Source: an uncultured Fidelibacterota bacterium
GTDB taxonomy: Bacteria > Fidelibacterota > Marinisomatia > Marinisomatales > Marinisomataceae
Assembly: GCA_902578385.1 (NCBI GenBank)
Contig: CACHCR010000007.1
Location: forward strand, 1 to 54,951
Length of the DNA: 54,951 bases
Reading direction: 5' to 3'
Within the stretch, counting starts at the first letter, position 1; every line of letters starts with the position of its first letter. Below the pieces are notes generated by a model that saw nothing but the letters and a program-made list of their open reading frames with translations, had not been told where the DNA came from and did not search any database. Made by a program: the position numbers and the translations under genes. Positions 17,610 through 26,162 of this stretch are shown here, piece by piece.

Positions 17610-18014
17610 ATGGCAAAAAAACAAACATTTACATCAAAGCTTAGCAAGAAAGGAAGTGACTTTAAATATGTAAAACATATAAAGTCTGTTACTTCTGAGG
17701 ATACTGGTCATATTAAGTTTTTAGAAAATATGGTAAGACTGGAAGAAAATGAAAATCTTGATCAGGCTTTGAAAAGAATGGAAGAAGAATCCAAACAAGT
17801 TTTATCATTTGGAGAAACTCTTGAAGAAGCTCCTGTAGAGGAAGCGCCAGCAGAAGAAGAATCGAAAGATGAAGCTCCTGCAGAAGAATCTACAGAAGAA
17901 CCAGCTGAAGAGCCTAAAGAAGAAGCTCCTGTAGAGGAAAAAACAGCTGAAGAAGCTGAACCGGCAACTGAAGATAAATCAGCTGAAGAAGCTGAAGAGT
18001 CCTCCGATAAATAA
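17610..18014 (+). CDS. Hypothetical protein with Glu/Ala/Pro-rich acidic repeat tail
   Basis: Not recognised. Residues 1-65 are basic then mixed and predicted helical (KKQTFTSKLSKKGSDFKY...); residues 70-134 are almost only Glu, Ala, Pro, Ser and Lys in EEAPVEE/AEEAEE units. No signal peptide or membrane segment. The tail DNA contains internal direct repeats. No Shine-Dalgarno is visible before ATG 17610. It lies between a CNNM protein and tRNA-Ser, ending five bases before the tRNA. Codons fit the genome, so it is probably real. Confidence 0.7.
   Translation: MAKKQTFTSKLSKKGSDFKYVKHIKSVTSEDTGHIKFLENMVRLEENENLDQALKRMEEESKQVLSFGETLEEAPVEEAPAEEESKDEAPAEESTEEPAEEPKEEAPVEEKTAEEAEPATEDKSAEEAEESSDK
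17823..17996 (+). repeat. Internal direct repeats in the acidic-tail gene
   Basis: A 21-base unit (GAAGAAGCTCCTGTAGAGGA plus A) occurs at 17823-17843 and again at 17919-17939. A 17-base unit CAGCTGAAGAAGCTGAA occurs at 17944-17960 and 17980-17996. Spacings of 96 and 36 bases are multiples of three, so unit gain or loss keeps the frame. Confidence 0.85.
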
Positions 18015-18019
18015 TTTTT

Positions 18020-18104
18020 GGAGAGGTGGCCGAGTGGCTTAAGGCGCACGCTTGGAAAGCGTGTAGAACGCAAGTTCACGCAGGTTCGAATCCTGTCCTC
18101 TCCG
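18020..18104 (+). tRNA. tRNA-Ser (anticodon GGA)
   Basis: Class II tRNA: acceptor GGAGAGG (18020-18026) pairs with CCTCTCC (18097-18103), discriminator G 18104 as usual for Ser. Anticodon stem CACGC/GCGTG closes loop TTGGAAA, giving GGA (UCC/UCU). Long variable arm and T loop TTCGAAT. No encoded CCA. Sits five bases after one ORF stop and 18 bases before the next ORF start. Confidence 0.97.
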
Positions 18105-18122
18105 CAAAAAAACAAAACAAAA

Positions 18123-18623
18123 ATGAATAATTATAATTTTTCAATAAAACACCGTGAAGAATTTGATGTATCTTCGCAAAGAATATGGGATATCATATCT
18201 GAACCATCTAACCTTAATCATTACCACCCGTTTTGTAAAAACAATGATATTATCTCATGGGATGGTGAAAATCATCATGACAGACTTGAGTATTTAAATG
18301 GAGTTGTTATTGAAAGAAAATTTATTTCCTGGGACAAAGATAATGGATATGATCTTTTTATTGGAAGAAAAAATGGAAGACAATCCCATGTTTCTTGGAG
18401 AATAGAAGACATATCTGAAAATAAATCAGCTTTAACAATAAAAGTTCACCCTTGGACGATAAATCAAGGTAATAAAGTATTACAGTTTATACCTTTTCAG
18501 TTGTTTGTTAAACCGCAACTAAGATTATATCTTAAATCTGTTCTAGGAGGTTTAAAATGGTATACTGAACACAATAAGCCAACTCCTCGAAATCATTTTG
18601 GAAAACTAGCTTGGTTTTCTTGA
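18123..18623 (+). CDS. SRPBCC/START-like ligand-binding protein
   Basis: A 166-residue protein with the helix-grip fold pattern of the polyketide-cyclase/START superfamily: a beta-strand FSIKHREEFDV, helix SQRIWDIISEPSNLNHYHP, a central antiparallel sheet with alternating W and charged residues, and a long C-terminal amphipathic helix. These bind hydrophobic ligands; none can be named. ATG 18123 was chosen because an earlier in-frame start would lie inside tRNA-Ser. The leader is the A-rich 18 bases after the tRNA with no Shine-Dalgarno. Confidence 0.78.
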   Translation: MNNYNFSIKHREEFDVSSQRIWDIISEPSNLNHYHPFCKNNDIISWDGENHHDRLEYLNGVVIERKFISWDKDNGYDLFIGRKNGRQSHVSWRIEDISENKSALTIKVHPWTINQGNKVLQFIPFQLFVKPQLRLYLKSVLGGLKWYTEHNKPTPRNHFGKLAWFS

Positions 18624-18640
18624 TATTTATTGATTGTTTG

Positions 18641-18656
18641 TTGTAATATTTTACAA
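18641..18656 (+). promoter_or_regulatory. Inverted repeat over the umuD start, possible SOS operator
   Basis: TTGTAATATTTTACAA has perfect six-base half-sites TTGTAA and TTACAA around a four-base spacer, and its last A is the A of the umuD ATG. A LexA/S24-type repressor bound here would block initiation. It does not match the E. coli or Bacillus LexA boxes, and no similar element is seen before recA or uvrC. Confidence 0.45.
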
Positions 18657-19111
18657 TGAATTCCATTAAAAAAATCAAAACAATAGATAATTTAGAATTT
18701 TTTACAGTTTCTGTAGATTCCAAAAAAGAAATACCTTTTATTGATACCATGGTTTCTGCAGGATTTCCTTCTCCAGCAGATGATTATCTAGATTTACCTA
18801 TTGACTTAAATGAGTATTTAGTAGAAAACAGTGCTGCAACATTTTATATCAGAGTCTCCGGAAACTCTATGCAAGATGAAGGAATTGATGATGGAGATTT
18901 ATTAGTGGTTGACCGATCAAAAAGTCCTAAGAATAATGATATTGTAATTGGCGTTTTGAATGGTGAATTCACTGTTAAAAAAATTCAAAAAACAAAAACT
19001 AAATTATTTATGGTTGCAGCGAATAAGGATTATAAAAAAATTGAAATTACTGAAGAGATGGATTTCTCTGTTTGGGGAGTTGTAACCTATGTCATCCATA
19101 AAACCAGATAG
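18656..19111 (+). CDS. umuD: UmuD-like S24 peptidase, polymerase V accessory subunit
   Basis: UmuD self-cleaves with RecA filaments to UmuD', which activates UmuC. At 151 residues it has the cleavage dipeptide Ala35-Gly36 (VSAGFPSP), nucleophile Ser71 (SGNSMQDEGI) and general base Lys108 (FTVKK). The Ser-Lys spacing of 37 equals that of E. coli UmuD. No DNA-binding domain, so it is UmuD and not LexA. umuC begins 23 bases before its stop. The inverted repeat overlapping its start is the likely control site. Confidence 0.9.
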   Translation: MNSIKKIKTIDNLEFFTVSVDSKKEIPFIDTMVSAGFPSPADDYLDLPIDLNEYLVENSAATFYIRVSGNSMQDEGIDDGDLLVVDRSKSPKNNDIVIGVLNGEFTVKKIQKTKTKLFMVAANKDYKKIEITEEMDFSVWGVVTYVIHKTR

Positions 19112-20366
19112 CTACATAGCTATTGTTGACTGTAATAACTTTTATGCTTCGTGTGAGAGGGTGTTTAATCCTGCGTTAAATAACAAACCTGTTATTGTTT
19201 TATCTAATAATGATGGATGTGTTATTGCACGATCACAGGAGGTAAAAGATTTAGGTATCCCTATGGGAATTCCAGTTTTTAAGATTAGACACCTTGTTGA
19301 GATTCATGATATACAGATTTTTTCATCAAATTTTGCTTTATATGGAGATATGTCTAATAGAATTATGAATATCATTCGCTCAGGTAATTCTGAGATGGAA
19401 GTATATTCTATTGATGAAGCATTTGTAACTATTAATCCTCGCTATACAGACCCTATTAAATATGCTACAAAACTCAGAAATAAGATTTATCAATGGACCG
19501 GAATTCCAGTATCAATTGGAATCGGAAAAACTAAAACCTTAGCCAAGGTAGCTAACCATTTATCCAAAAGAGGTACAGGAAAGGACAATGTTTGTTTGAT
19601 TGATAGTGAGAATGATAAGGCTTTGCTGCAGAAAGTTAAAGTGCATGATATTTGGGGTATAGGAAGAAGAAAGCAAAAATTTCTTAAGATTAATGGTATT
19701 TATAATGCTTATGATTTAAAACAAGCTAACTCGGAATGGATTCAAAGACATATGACCATTATTAGCAGGCACACAGTGGATGAGTTAAATGGTAGAAAAA
19801 AGATAGAGCTCGAAAGTGAATTTGCTACTAAAAAGAGTATTTCAACTTCTAGGTCATTCTCGAGAATGATTTCTGATCTTAATACATTAAAAAACGCTAT
19901 TTCGTCACATGCTTCTAGATCTGCTGAAAAGCTGAGATTACAAAATAGTTATGTAAACTCGATAGGAGTATACTTATGCACTAATCGTTTTCGCACTGAT
20001 ATGCCTCAATATCGCCGTTATATCAACGTTCAACTACCTGTTGCGTTAAATGATACCAGTGGTATTATTAATGCTGCTTTAGAAGGATTGTATGCAATTT
20101 ATAAAAGTGGATATGAGTATAAGAAATGTGGAGTAATATTAAACGACTTGGTACAAGCAAATGAAGTGCAACAATCTTTGTTTTATAATCGAAGAGAGAA
20201 AGATGAACGTATTAGTGCATCTATTGATCAAATCAATCAAGCTTTTGGGTCAGATACTATTAGGTATGCAGTGCAAGGAGAGAATGAATCTTGGTCCATT
20301 AAAAGAGAAAAGCTATCCCAGAGCTATACCACAAATTGGAATGAATTTTTAACATTGAAGATTTAG
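19089..20366 (+). CDS. umuC: DNA polymerase V catalytic subunit UmuC
   Basis: Y-family translesion polymerase, 425 residues. Active-site Asp lies in IAIVDCNNFYASCERVF and the second acidic pair in YSIDEAFV. The little-finger domain follows and the UmuC-specific C-terminal extension is present, so this is UmuC rather than DinB. The zinc-free thumb helix-hairpin region is DIWGIGRRKQKFL. It overlaps umuD by 23 bases, giving a coupled SOS mutagenesis operon. Confidence 0.94.
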   Translation: MSSIKPDSYIAIVDCNNFYASCERVFNPALNNKPVIVLSNNDGCVIARSQEVKDLGIPMGIPVFKIRHLVEIHDIQIFSSNFALYGDMSNRIMNIIRSGNSEMEVYSIDEAFVTINPRYTDPIKYATKLRNKIYQWTGIPVSIGIGKTKTLAKVANHLSKRGTGKDNVCLIDSENDKALLQKVKVHDIWGIGRRKQKFLKINGIYNAYDLKQANSEWIQRHMTIISRHTVDELNGRKKIELESEFATKKSISTSRSFSRMISDLNTLKNAISSHASRSAEKLRLQNSYVNSIGVYLCTNRFRTDMPQYRRYINVQLPVALNDTSGIINAALEGLYAIYKSGYEYKKCGVILNDLVQANEVQQSLFYNRREKDERISASIDQINQAFGSDTIRYAVQGENESWSIKREKLSQSYTTNWNEFLTLKI

Positions 20367-20381
20367 TAAGGGTATACTAAA
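20362..20381 (+). repeat. Seven-base inverted repeat at the umuC 3' end
   Basis: TTTAGTA and TACTAAA flank a six-base loop and overlap the umuC stop codon. There is no T-run after it, so it is not a standard terminator; it could stabilise the umuC mRNA end or be chance. Confidence 0.35.
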
Positions 20382-20389
20382 CTCTGAAA

Positions 20390-20851
20390 ATGAAAAATTA
20401 TATTATAACACTAATTATACTAAGTACTTTTTCTTTCGCTCAAGAAGCATCTACAGGAAATATACTGGAGGATCATGATAAAGCAGTGGAAGGTATTTTA
20501 TCAGATGAAATCAAAAAGCAAACTGAGATAGTAAACAAGGCGCTAGCAAAACAAAGTAATGATGTGTTATTTGCTCAAGCCACATATTCATTTTTAGGTA
20601 CTGTAGGTACTATCATTTTTGAAGCCAATAATGAAGGTAATCCTGTAAACTTGATACCTATGGTGTTAGGACATACAATTGTTCCAGTGCTTGAAATGAG
20701 AGATATTAATAAAAGCGATGAACCTGTATCTTTGAAAGAAATGCGCAAAAGTAGAGTAAGGATAAATAGCATGCTGGGTTCAATTCCTCTAGCAAAATGG
20801 ATTATTGTTGCACTTAGGATGCCAAAAGCGCTTCTTGATAGCATATTTTAG
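20390..20851 (+). CDS. Hypothetical exported protein
   Basis: Not recognised. The 153-residue product has a signal peptide (about 1-17, ending FSFAQ). The mature part has a polar helical stretch (DHDKAVEGILSDEIKKQTEIVNKAL split over two helices), then a hydrophobic segment near residues 66-100 and another near 135-150. No cysteines in the mature part. It starts 23 bases after umuC and is probably unrelated to SOS. Codon use matches neighbours. Confidence 0.7.
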   Translation: MKNYIITLIILSTFSFAQEASTGNILEDHDKAVEGILSDEIKKQTEIVNKALAKQSNDVLFAQATYSFLGTVGTIIFEANNEGNPVNLIPMVLGHTIVPVLEMRDINKSDEPVSLKEMRKSRVRINSMLGSIPLAKWIIVALRMPKALLDSIF

Positions 20852-20888
20852 TGAAATTTTTTAATTCTAAAAGACATGGATTTGAAAT

Positions 20889-21407
20889 ATGAAAAAAGTA
20901 ATTATAACCTCAAAAAATCCAGTTAAAATAAATGCCACCAAAAAAGCATTTGAAAAAGTTTTTAATGATCGTTTTGAATTTGAAGGCGTTTCAGCTGATT
21001 CACTAGTTTCAGATCAACCAATGAATAATGCCGAAACTCTGAATGGTGCAATGAATAGACTTAAAGATATTCAACACCTAAAAGCAGATTATTTTGTATC
21101 TATTGAGGGAGGAGTTGATTTATTGGAAGATAATTATGAAGCATTCGCTTGGATTGTAATATCTGATAATGACAAATTTGGGAAGGCAAAAACTGCAACA
21201 TTTCCTTTACCATTAAAAATTTCCAAACTTATTAAAGAAGGTTATGAATTAGGAGATGCAGATGATATAGTTTTTAAACGTTCTAACTCTAAACAAAAGA
21301 ATGGTGCTGTAGGAATATTGTCTGATAATCTAATTAGTAGGACTGACTATTATGTTCATGCAATTATTTTGGCATTAATTCCTTTTTCGAATTCAAAACT
21401 TTACTAA
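20889..21407 (+). CDS. Inosine/xanthosine triphosphatase, YjjX/DUF84 family
   Basis: House-cleaning NTPase that hydrolyses non-canonical purine triphosphates. The 172-residue protein has the family order: ITSKNPVKINATKKAF at the start, SDQPMNNAETLNGAMNRL (about 42-59), SIEGGVDLLEDNYEAFAWIVI (split motif with acidic metal ligands) and KNGAVGILSDNLISRTDYYVHAIILAL near the end. Length is typical. It precedes a small membrane protein by 18 bases. Confidence 0.88.
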   Translation: MKKVIITSKNPVKINATKKAFEKVFNDRFEFEGVSADSLVSDQPMNNAETLNGAMNRLKDIQHLKADYFVSIEGGVDLLEDNYEAFAWIVISDNDKFGKAKTATFPLPLKISKLIKEGYELGDADDIVFKRSNSKQKNGAVGILSDNLISRTDYYVHAIILALIPFSNSKLY

Positions 21408-21425
21408 AAGTTATTATATTCACGC

Positions 21426-21614
21426 ATGTTTAAAGTTCTTCATGAGTTACGTAAGAATACTAGGGAATCTGGTATTAAAGAGGCTATTAAGTTAATGTTC
21501 AGAAAGTATGGCTGGAAAGTTGGATTAGCCATTTTTATGTACTATTTAATAAGGGATGTGACGCTTTATATAATTTTACCCTATCTCATTATGAGAGGTT
21601 TCTTTAGCGGATAA
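21426..21614 (+). CDS. Small single- or two-span membrane protein
   Basis: Not recognised. 62 residues: a basic N-terminal helix (FKVLHELRKNTRESGIKEAI), then hydrophobic residues 33-58 (GLAIFMYYLIRDVTLYIILP...), forming one long or two short membrane segments. Basic-first topology suggests the N-terminus is cytosolic. It lies 18 bases after the NTPase gene, convergent with yceI seven bases downstream. Real gene status rests on codon use and spacing only. Confidence 0.6.
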   Translation: MFKVLHELRKNTRESGIKEAIKLMFRKYGWKVGLAIFMYYLIRDVTLYIILPYLIMRGFFSG

Positions 21615-21621
21615 AAAAGGA

Positions 21622-22350
21622 CTATTTTGATAGCATTCCCGGCATCGAAACAACATTAAATCTAATTTCAATTTCTTCATTAATTACTTTATCTTTAGCA
21701 GTGTCTCGAGTAGTTTGAAGTCTATTCCAAAAGGTTTTAGGATCATCAAGATGCATTTCAGATCGATATTGAATATCAAAATCATTTCTGTTAAAAACTA
21801 AAATTCCATTTGCAGTTTTTACATCTGAATCTAGGTCAATAATTGCTTCAAAGGATATCGGATTAGTTTTTGATTTAACCGTCATAGCTCCATCAATAAG
21901 CATTTTATATTTTCCATCGTTAAGCTTTTCAATTATTTTACTATTTTCAATAGACAGTTTTGCAGTTGGATATTTCTCAACATCAAAAAAGTCTGCACTT
22001 CTTAAATGACCAACAAGTCTCTCACTAGAAGTACCAACAAGTTCACTATTTGTTAAAGAGAGCATATTGATAACAACATCACCAGAAATATTTTGATTAT
22101 CCAAATTAATATTACCATTCAATAATCTTAATTTTCCATTATGAGTTTTTGGCCCAAATTTTAATCCACCATTCCATATAAATTGACTTTTCCCTGGATC
22201 AAGAATAATCATAGGACTGATTAAGCTTTCTTCAATTTGATTGCTTGTATTAGCAAATTTTTTTACAGGAATTACTTCCTTTTCAGATCTATTTAAGAGT
22301 TGACCAAAAGCAAAATTTGAAATTAAAATAATTATTAATATTTTTTTCAT
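21622..22350 (-). CDS. YceI-family periplasmic lipid-binding-like protein
   Basis: A 242-residue exported protein: signal peptide 1-16 (FAFGQ), a linker, then the YceI lipocalin-like barrel (about 45-235). Typical YceI features are the start SQFIWNGGLKFGPKTHNG, the VGHLRSADFFDVEKYPTAKL block and DGAMTVKSKTNPISFEA. The family binds isoprenoid lipids; a ligand here is unknown. Transcribed alone on the minus strand with an AT-rich upstream region (22351-22495) in which I see no clear promoter. Confidence 0.88.
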   Translation of the reverse strand: MKKILIIILISNFAFGQLLNRSEKEVIPVKKFANTSNQIEESLISPMIILDPGKSQFIWNGGLKFGPKTHNGKLRLLNGNINLDNQNISGDVVINMLSLTNSELVGTSSERLVGHLRSADFFDVEKYPTAKLSIENSKIIEKLNDGKYKMLIDGAMTVKSKTNPISFEAIIDLDSDVKTANGILVFNRNDFDIQYRSEMHLDDPKTFWNRLQTTRDTAKDKVINEEIEIRFNVVSMPGMLSK

Positions 22351-22495
22351 AAGAAAAATACTCCCTTAAATTTTTATAAATAAAATTAGTAAAACAAATT
22401 AATATATTTAGTTTTTAAGGACAAGTAAGTATAATATTATTAAGTAGTAATTATCTTTTATTTTCATATATAATTGATAAATTACATTGATTTTT

Positions 22496-22582
22496 GGAGG
22501 CATGGCAGAGCGGTTGAATGCACTGGTCTTGAAAACCAGCAAGGGTGCAAGCCCTTCAGAGGTTCGAATCCTCTTGCCTCCG
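22496..22582 (+). tRNA. tRNA-Ser (anticodon TGA)
   Basis: Class II tRNA: acceptor GGAGGCA (22496-22502) pairs with TGCCTCC (22575-22581), discriminator G 22582. Anticodon stem CTGGT/ACCAG closes loop CTTGAAA, giving TGA (UCA). Long variable arm; T stem AGAGG/CCTCT. The 3' CCA is not complete in the DNA. The gltX start codon is two bases downstream. Confidence 0.97.
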
Positions 22583-22584
22583 CA

Positions 22585-23997
22585 ATGAGTAATCCACGCG
22601 TAAGATTTGCACCAAGTCCTACTGGATATTTACATATCGGAGGCGCCAGAACAGCTCTTTTTAATTGGCTTTTTGCCAAACAAAACAATGGAAAATTTCT
22701 TTTAAGAATTGAAGATACTGACCTTGAACGTTCAAAGGAAAAGTACGTTAATCAAATAACAGATGCTCTTAAATGGCTTGGTTTAAATTGGGATGAAGAT
22801 ATTATTTTACAGTCAAAAAATAATTCCAGACACCAAGAGATGGTTTCTAGGATGCTTAAAGATGGAACTGCTTATAAATGTTTTCTTCAAAAAGATGAGC
22901 TAGATAAGCTCAGACGAGAGTCTGAAAAGAAAAAAGAAGTATTTCGTGTTCCTCGAACATATAGAGATTTACCTGTTGAAAAAGAAAAAGAGTTAATCAA
23001 AAAAGGTAAGTCTTTTACTATTCGAATTAAAGTCCCAGATGGAGAAACAGAATTTAATGATTTGGTGTATGGTTCTATAAAGGTTCAAAATAAAGATTTA
23101 GACGACTTTATTATTGCTAGGTCGGATGGATCGCCTACTTACAACTTTGTAGTAGCAGTTGATGATGCAGATATGAAAATTACTCATGTTGTTAGAGGGG
23201 ATGATCATTTGGCAAATACTCCTAAACAAATTCTTGTATATAGAGCTTTGGGACTAGATGAACCAATTTTTGCACATCTACCTATGATTCTAGGTTCAGA
23301 TAAAAAAAGATTAAGTAAAAGACATGCCGCAACAAACGTTCAAGAGTATAAAGAAAAGGGTTTTACTCCAAAAGTAATATTAAACTATTTATCACTTTTA
23401 GGTTGGAATCCTGATTCTGATCAAGAAATCTTTAATGAAAACGATCTAGTTAAAAGTTTTCAATTTCAACAGGTTCAAAAAAAATCTGCAGTATTCGATG
23501 AAAAAAAATTATTATGGATCTCACAACAACATCTTTCAGAGATGAATGTAAGAGATCTCATGAATGAAATTTATGTTTTAAGCCCAGGATGGGGAGATGG
23601 TTTAGAATGGGATTATTTAAAAGAAGTTGTAAAGTTAATCAAAGATAGGTGTAAAACTATCAAAGAGGTTGCAACTATGTCTGAGTTGTTTTTCACAGAC
23701 AAAATAGATTATGATCCAGATTTATTATCAAAAACCTTTAATAGTGAATCAATTGCAATTATTAAAGATTTTCATACTGCATTAAATACAGTTGAAGATT
23801 GGTCCAGGGTTGAGTTAGAAAATATTTTTGAAAATATAATGGAGCAACATGAAGTAGTCATAGGAAAAGTAATGAAGCCTATAAGAGTTGCTCTTAGTGG
23901 TATTCCGTTTGGACCTGGAATTTTTGATTTAATTCTATTGTTAGGCAAAGATGTTTGTTTAAGAAGGTTAAGGCATACACTTTTAGAAATTGAATGA
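22585..23997 (+). CDS. gltX: Glutamyl-tRNA synthetase
   Basis: Class I aminoacyl-tRNA synthetase, 470 residues, charging tRNA-Glu (and possibly tRNA-Gln). HIGH-type motif at residues 17-20 in PSPTGYLHIGG; KMSKS-type motif KRLSK near 242. The zinc-binding cysteine cluster of E. coli GltX is not evident. ATG 22585 aligns with the universal N-terminus (RVRFAPSPTG), which fixes the start only two bases after tRNA-Ser(TGA). There is no ribosome site other than the tRNA itself. tlpA-like gene overlaps its stop by four bases. Confidence 0.96.
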   Translation: MSNPRVRFAPSPTGYLHIGGARTALFNWLFAKQNNGKFLLRIEDTDLERSKEKYVNQITDALKWLGLNWDEDIILQSKNNSRHQEMVSRMLKDGTAYKCFLQKDELDKLRRESEKKKEVFRVPRTYRDLPVEKEKELIKKGKSFTIRIKVPDGETEFNDLVYGSIKVQNKDLDDFIIARSDGSPTYNFVVAVDDADMKITHVVRGDDHLANTPKQILVYRALGLDEPIFAHLPMILGSDKKRLSKRHAATNVQEYKEKGFTPKVILNYLSLLGWNPDSDQEIFNENDLVKSFQFQQVQKKSAVFDEKKLLWISQQHLSEMNVRDLMNEIYVLSPGWGDGLEWDYLKEVVKLIKDRCKTIKEVATMSELFFTDKIDYDPDLLSKTFNSESIAIIKDFHTALNTVEDWSRVELENIFENIMEQHEVVIGKVMKPIRVALSGIPFGPGIFDLILLLGKDVCLRRLRHTLLEIE

Positions 23998-24470
23998 ATA
24001 AAATACTATTATTTTGTATTCTTTTTTGCAGTTTATTTTCACAAGATAAACTACCTAATTATTCTGTCAAACTTTTAAACAATAATTCAACCACCTTAAA
24101 TAATTTGACAGATGAAGTGACTTTAATCAGTTTTTGGGCTACATGGTGTCTTCCATGTATTAAGGAAATAGATAAAATTAATCTCTTTGTAAAAGATTAT
24201 GAAAATTTATCAGTAATTCTTATCAATACAGATAAAGTTGGTGAAATACCAAAAGTAAAAAGATTGGTAAATACAAAAAAATATCCCATTGATGAAAAAT
24301 ATCATATTGTGATGGATTACAATCAGAAACTTTCTAGATCGTTTAATGCACAACCAATTCCATTAACTCTTATCACTAAAGACAACCAAATTATTTATAG
24401 AAAACGAGGGTTTAATATTGGAGATGAAACTGAAATTAAAAATATTATTGAGCAGGTAATTTTTGAATAG
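23994..24470 (+). CDS. Exported TlpA-like thioredoxin-fold protein
   Basis: A 158-residue envelope thiol oxidoreductase. Signal peptide 1-17 (SLFSQ), then a thioredoxin fold with redox motif WCLPC (Cys52, Cys55) and the cis-Pro loop PIPLTLI near 120-126. CxPC with Leu is like the TlpA/ResA group, which reduces disulfides outside the cytoplasm. Coupled to gltX by ATGA overlap and to the following barrel gene by an eight-base overlap, suggesting its client may be the neighbouring barrel protein. Confidence 0.87.
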   Translation: MNKILLFCILFCSLFSQDKLPNYSVKLLNNNSTTLNNLTDEVTLISFWATWCLPCIKEIDKINLFVKDYENLSVILINTDKVGEIPKVKRLVNTKKYPIDEKYHIVMDYNQKLSRSFNAQPIPLTLITKDNQIIYRKRGFNIGDETEIKNIIEQVIFE

Positions 24471-26142
24471 TCTTATCAAATTTTTTTTGTTTTTTTCAAC
24501 ATTGTACTCCCAAGTAAATATTACAAATGAACTTGAAGTTCGTTACGGAGATAGTGCAAATGATTATAATTATAATGAATTAATTTTTGATACTAGAATC
24601 TCATTATTCAAGCCAAATTATATGATTGAGGGTATTTTGTCTTTTGAGCGTAGCAATCCTCCAGAAATTGGCTTAGATGAAAGAGGTTTACGAAAATATT
24701 TAATTGGATATTATAAAGAAAATTGGTCTTTAGAATTTGGAGATATATATCAAACTTGGGGTAGAGGGTTAATTTTAAATCAACTAGATTATCAAAATCT
24801 AGACTTTGATACTGGTGCAGAAGGAGTTGGATTTAAGTTTTCAAAGCCAAATTTATCAGTAAATCTAATTGTCGGAGATTTAGCCTTAAGCAAAAGTACG
24901 ACAAGTCACTCAGGATATAATCCTAGAATCCCAAATTATTTTATTGACCAGTTTATTTATGGAGCAGATTTTAATCATTTTATAAAAGGTTTTAATTACG
25001 GATTATCTATTTTGGCTGTTGAGGAAAATAGCCAAGATATAAATCATAATTTATCTAATTTCAGGATAGGTAAAGATTATTCTGCTGGAGATATTTTTCT
25101 ATCTTTAATAAGAAAAGATTCCAAAAAAGATAACTTTGATCAAAATAAACAAGGATCGGGGTTTTATTTATCTAATACTAACTATCTATCAAATTGGTCA
25201 ATTACAACATCTTATCGTTCAATGAAGATAGATATTAATGATCCTATATCAAGAGATAATTTATCTGAAAATTTTGGAAATGCTCTAGACATTCAAAGGT
25301 CACCAACAGGATATTATCTTCATACATTTCGTTTGCTCAGTAGAACAACTCAAGAAGTGAATTTAAATGATGAAATTGGTTTAGAATTTCAAGTATCTGG
25401 TCCTTTAAATAGCAATAATATTGTGGCAATAAATTTTATGAAGTCAAGTAGTACTAAACAGTGGTATCAGATTTTGGGTGGAGAATGGGCAGGTAAAGAA
25501 AATTCTTTCTTTCCTACAAGCGATAATAGCGCATACCCGTTTGAAGAAATTTATTTAGAGTTTAGCGGATATAGCAAAAATGGAAATATTTATTATAAAA
25601 CAGGTATAGACTTTCAAAATGAAGTATTCAATGTTTTATCAAACAGTTCGGAGAATAAGTCCTATGAAATAAATAAATCTCAAACTGTTCCTTTGCTACT
25701 TAGTTTTAATACAGGTTCTAAATGGAGTTTTGAAATGCAACTAGAGTATCAAAAACTTAAAACCGGTTTTAAAAATATAATTATTTCAGATGTTGCTGGC
25801 ATAGATGATTTATATTCATTTCATTCGTTATTAAGTGAAAAATATCAGATTAATAAATTCATTTCATTGTCTACAAATTTTAATCAAAAATGGACTTTTA
25901 ATTTTTCAGTTGAAACTACAAATGCAGATGAATCTAAATTAAATAACGATTCGAATGAGAATTTTGATTCGTCAAATTCATGGAAGTCTTTTGGTGTATC
26001 ATATAAATTTGATACAGATGATACTCTTCAAGTATTTTACGGTTCAGTAAGAGGAGGGCTAGATTGTACAAATGGTGTATGTAGGTATATACAATCATTT
26101 GATGATGGTCTTAGAATTGACTACACTTCAAATTTGAATTAA
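24463..26142 (+). CDS. DUF6029-like outer-membrane beta-barrel protein
   Basis: A 559-residue exported protein. TTG 24463 gives a good signal peptide (residues 1-17, ending LYSQ) and overlaps the previous stop. The rest is alternating hydrophobic/polar strands typical of a porin-like barrel. GDIYQTWGRGLIL near residue 90 and the C-terminal block RGGLDCTNGVCRYI (Cys535, Cys540) match what I recall of DUF6029 proteins from Bacteroidota. The two Cys could form a short extracellular disulfide. Function is unknown; the neighbours are two thioredoxin-fold exported proteins. Confidence 0.72.
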   Translation: MNSLIKFFLFFSTLYSQVNITNELEVRYGDSANDYNYNELIFDTRISLFKPNYMIEGILSFERSNPPEIGLDERGLRKYLIGYYKENWSLEFGDIYQTWGRGLILNQLDYQNLDFDTGAEGVGFKFSKPNLSVNLIVGDLALSKSTTSHSGYNPRIPNYFIDQFIYGADFNHFIKGFNYGLSILAVEENSQDINHNLSNFRIGKDYSAGDIFLSLIRKDSKKDNFDQNKQGSGFYLSNTNYLSNWSITTSYRSMKIDINDPISRDNLSENFGNALDIQRSPTGYYLHTFRLLSRTTQEVNLNDEIGLEFQVSGPLNSNNIVAINFMKSSSTKQWYQILGGEWAGKENSFFPTSDNSAYPFEEIYLEFSGYSKNGNIYYKTGIDFQNEVFNVLSNSSENKSYEINKSQTVPLLLSFNTGSKWSFEMQLEYQKLKTGFKNIIISDVAGIDDLYSFHSLLSEKYQINKFISLSTNFNQKWTFNFSVETTNADESKLNNDSNENFDSSNSWKSFGVSYKFDTDDTLQVFYGSVRGGLDCTNGVCRYIQSFDDGLRIDYTSNLN

Positions 26143-26162
26143 CTTCTATTGAAGGGTAAAAA

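Noticed and set aside
17762-18115. Minus-strand Ser-rich open frame in the acidic-tail gene
   Set aside because: It is the mirror of a GAA/GCT-rich repeat region and runs through tRNA-Ser.
20362-20381. Terminator after umuC
   Set aside because: Stem exists but lacks a following T-run and overlaps the stop codon.
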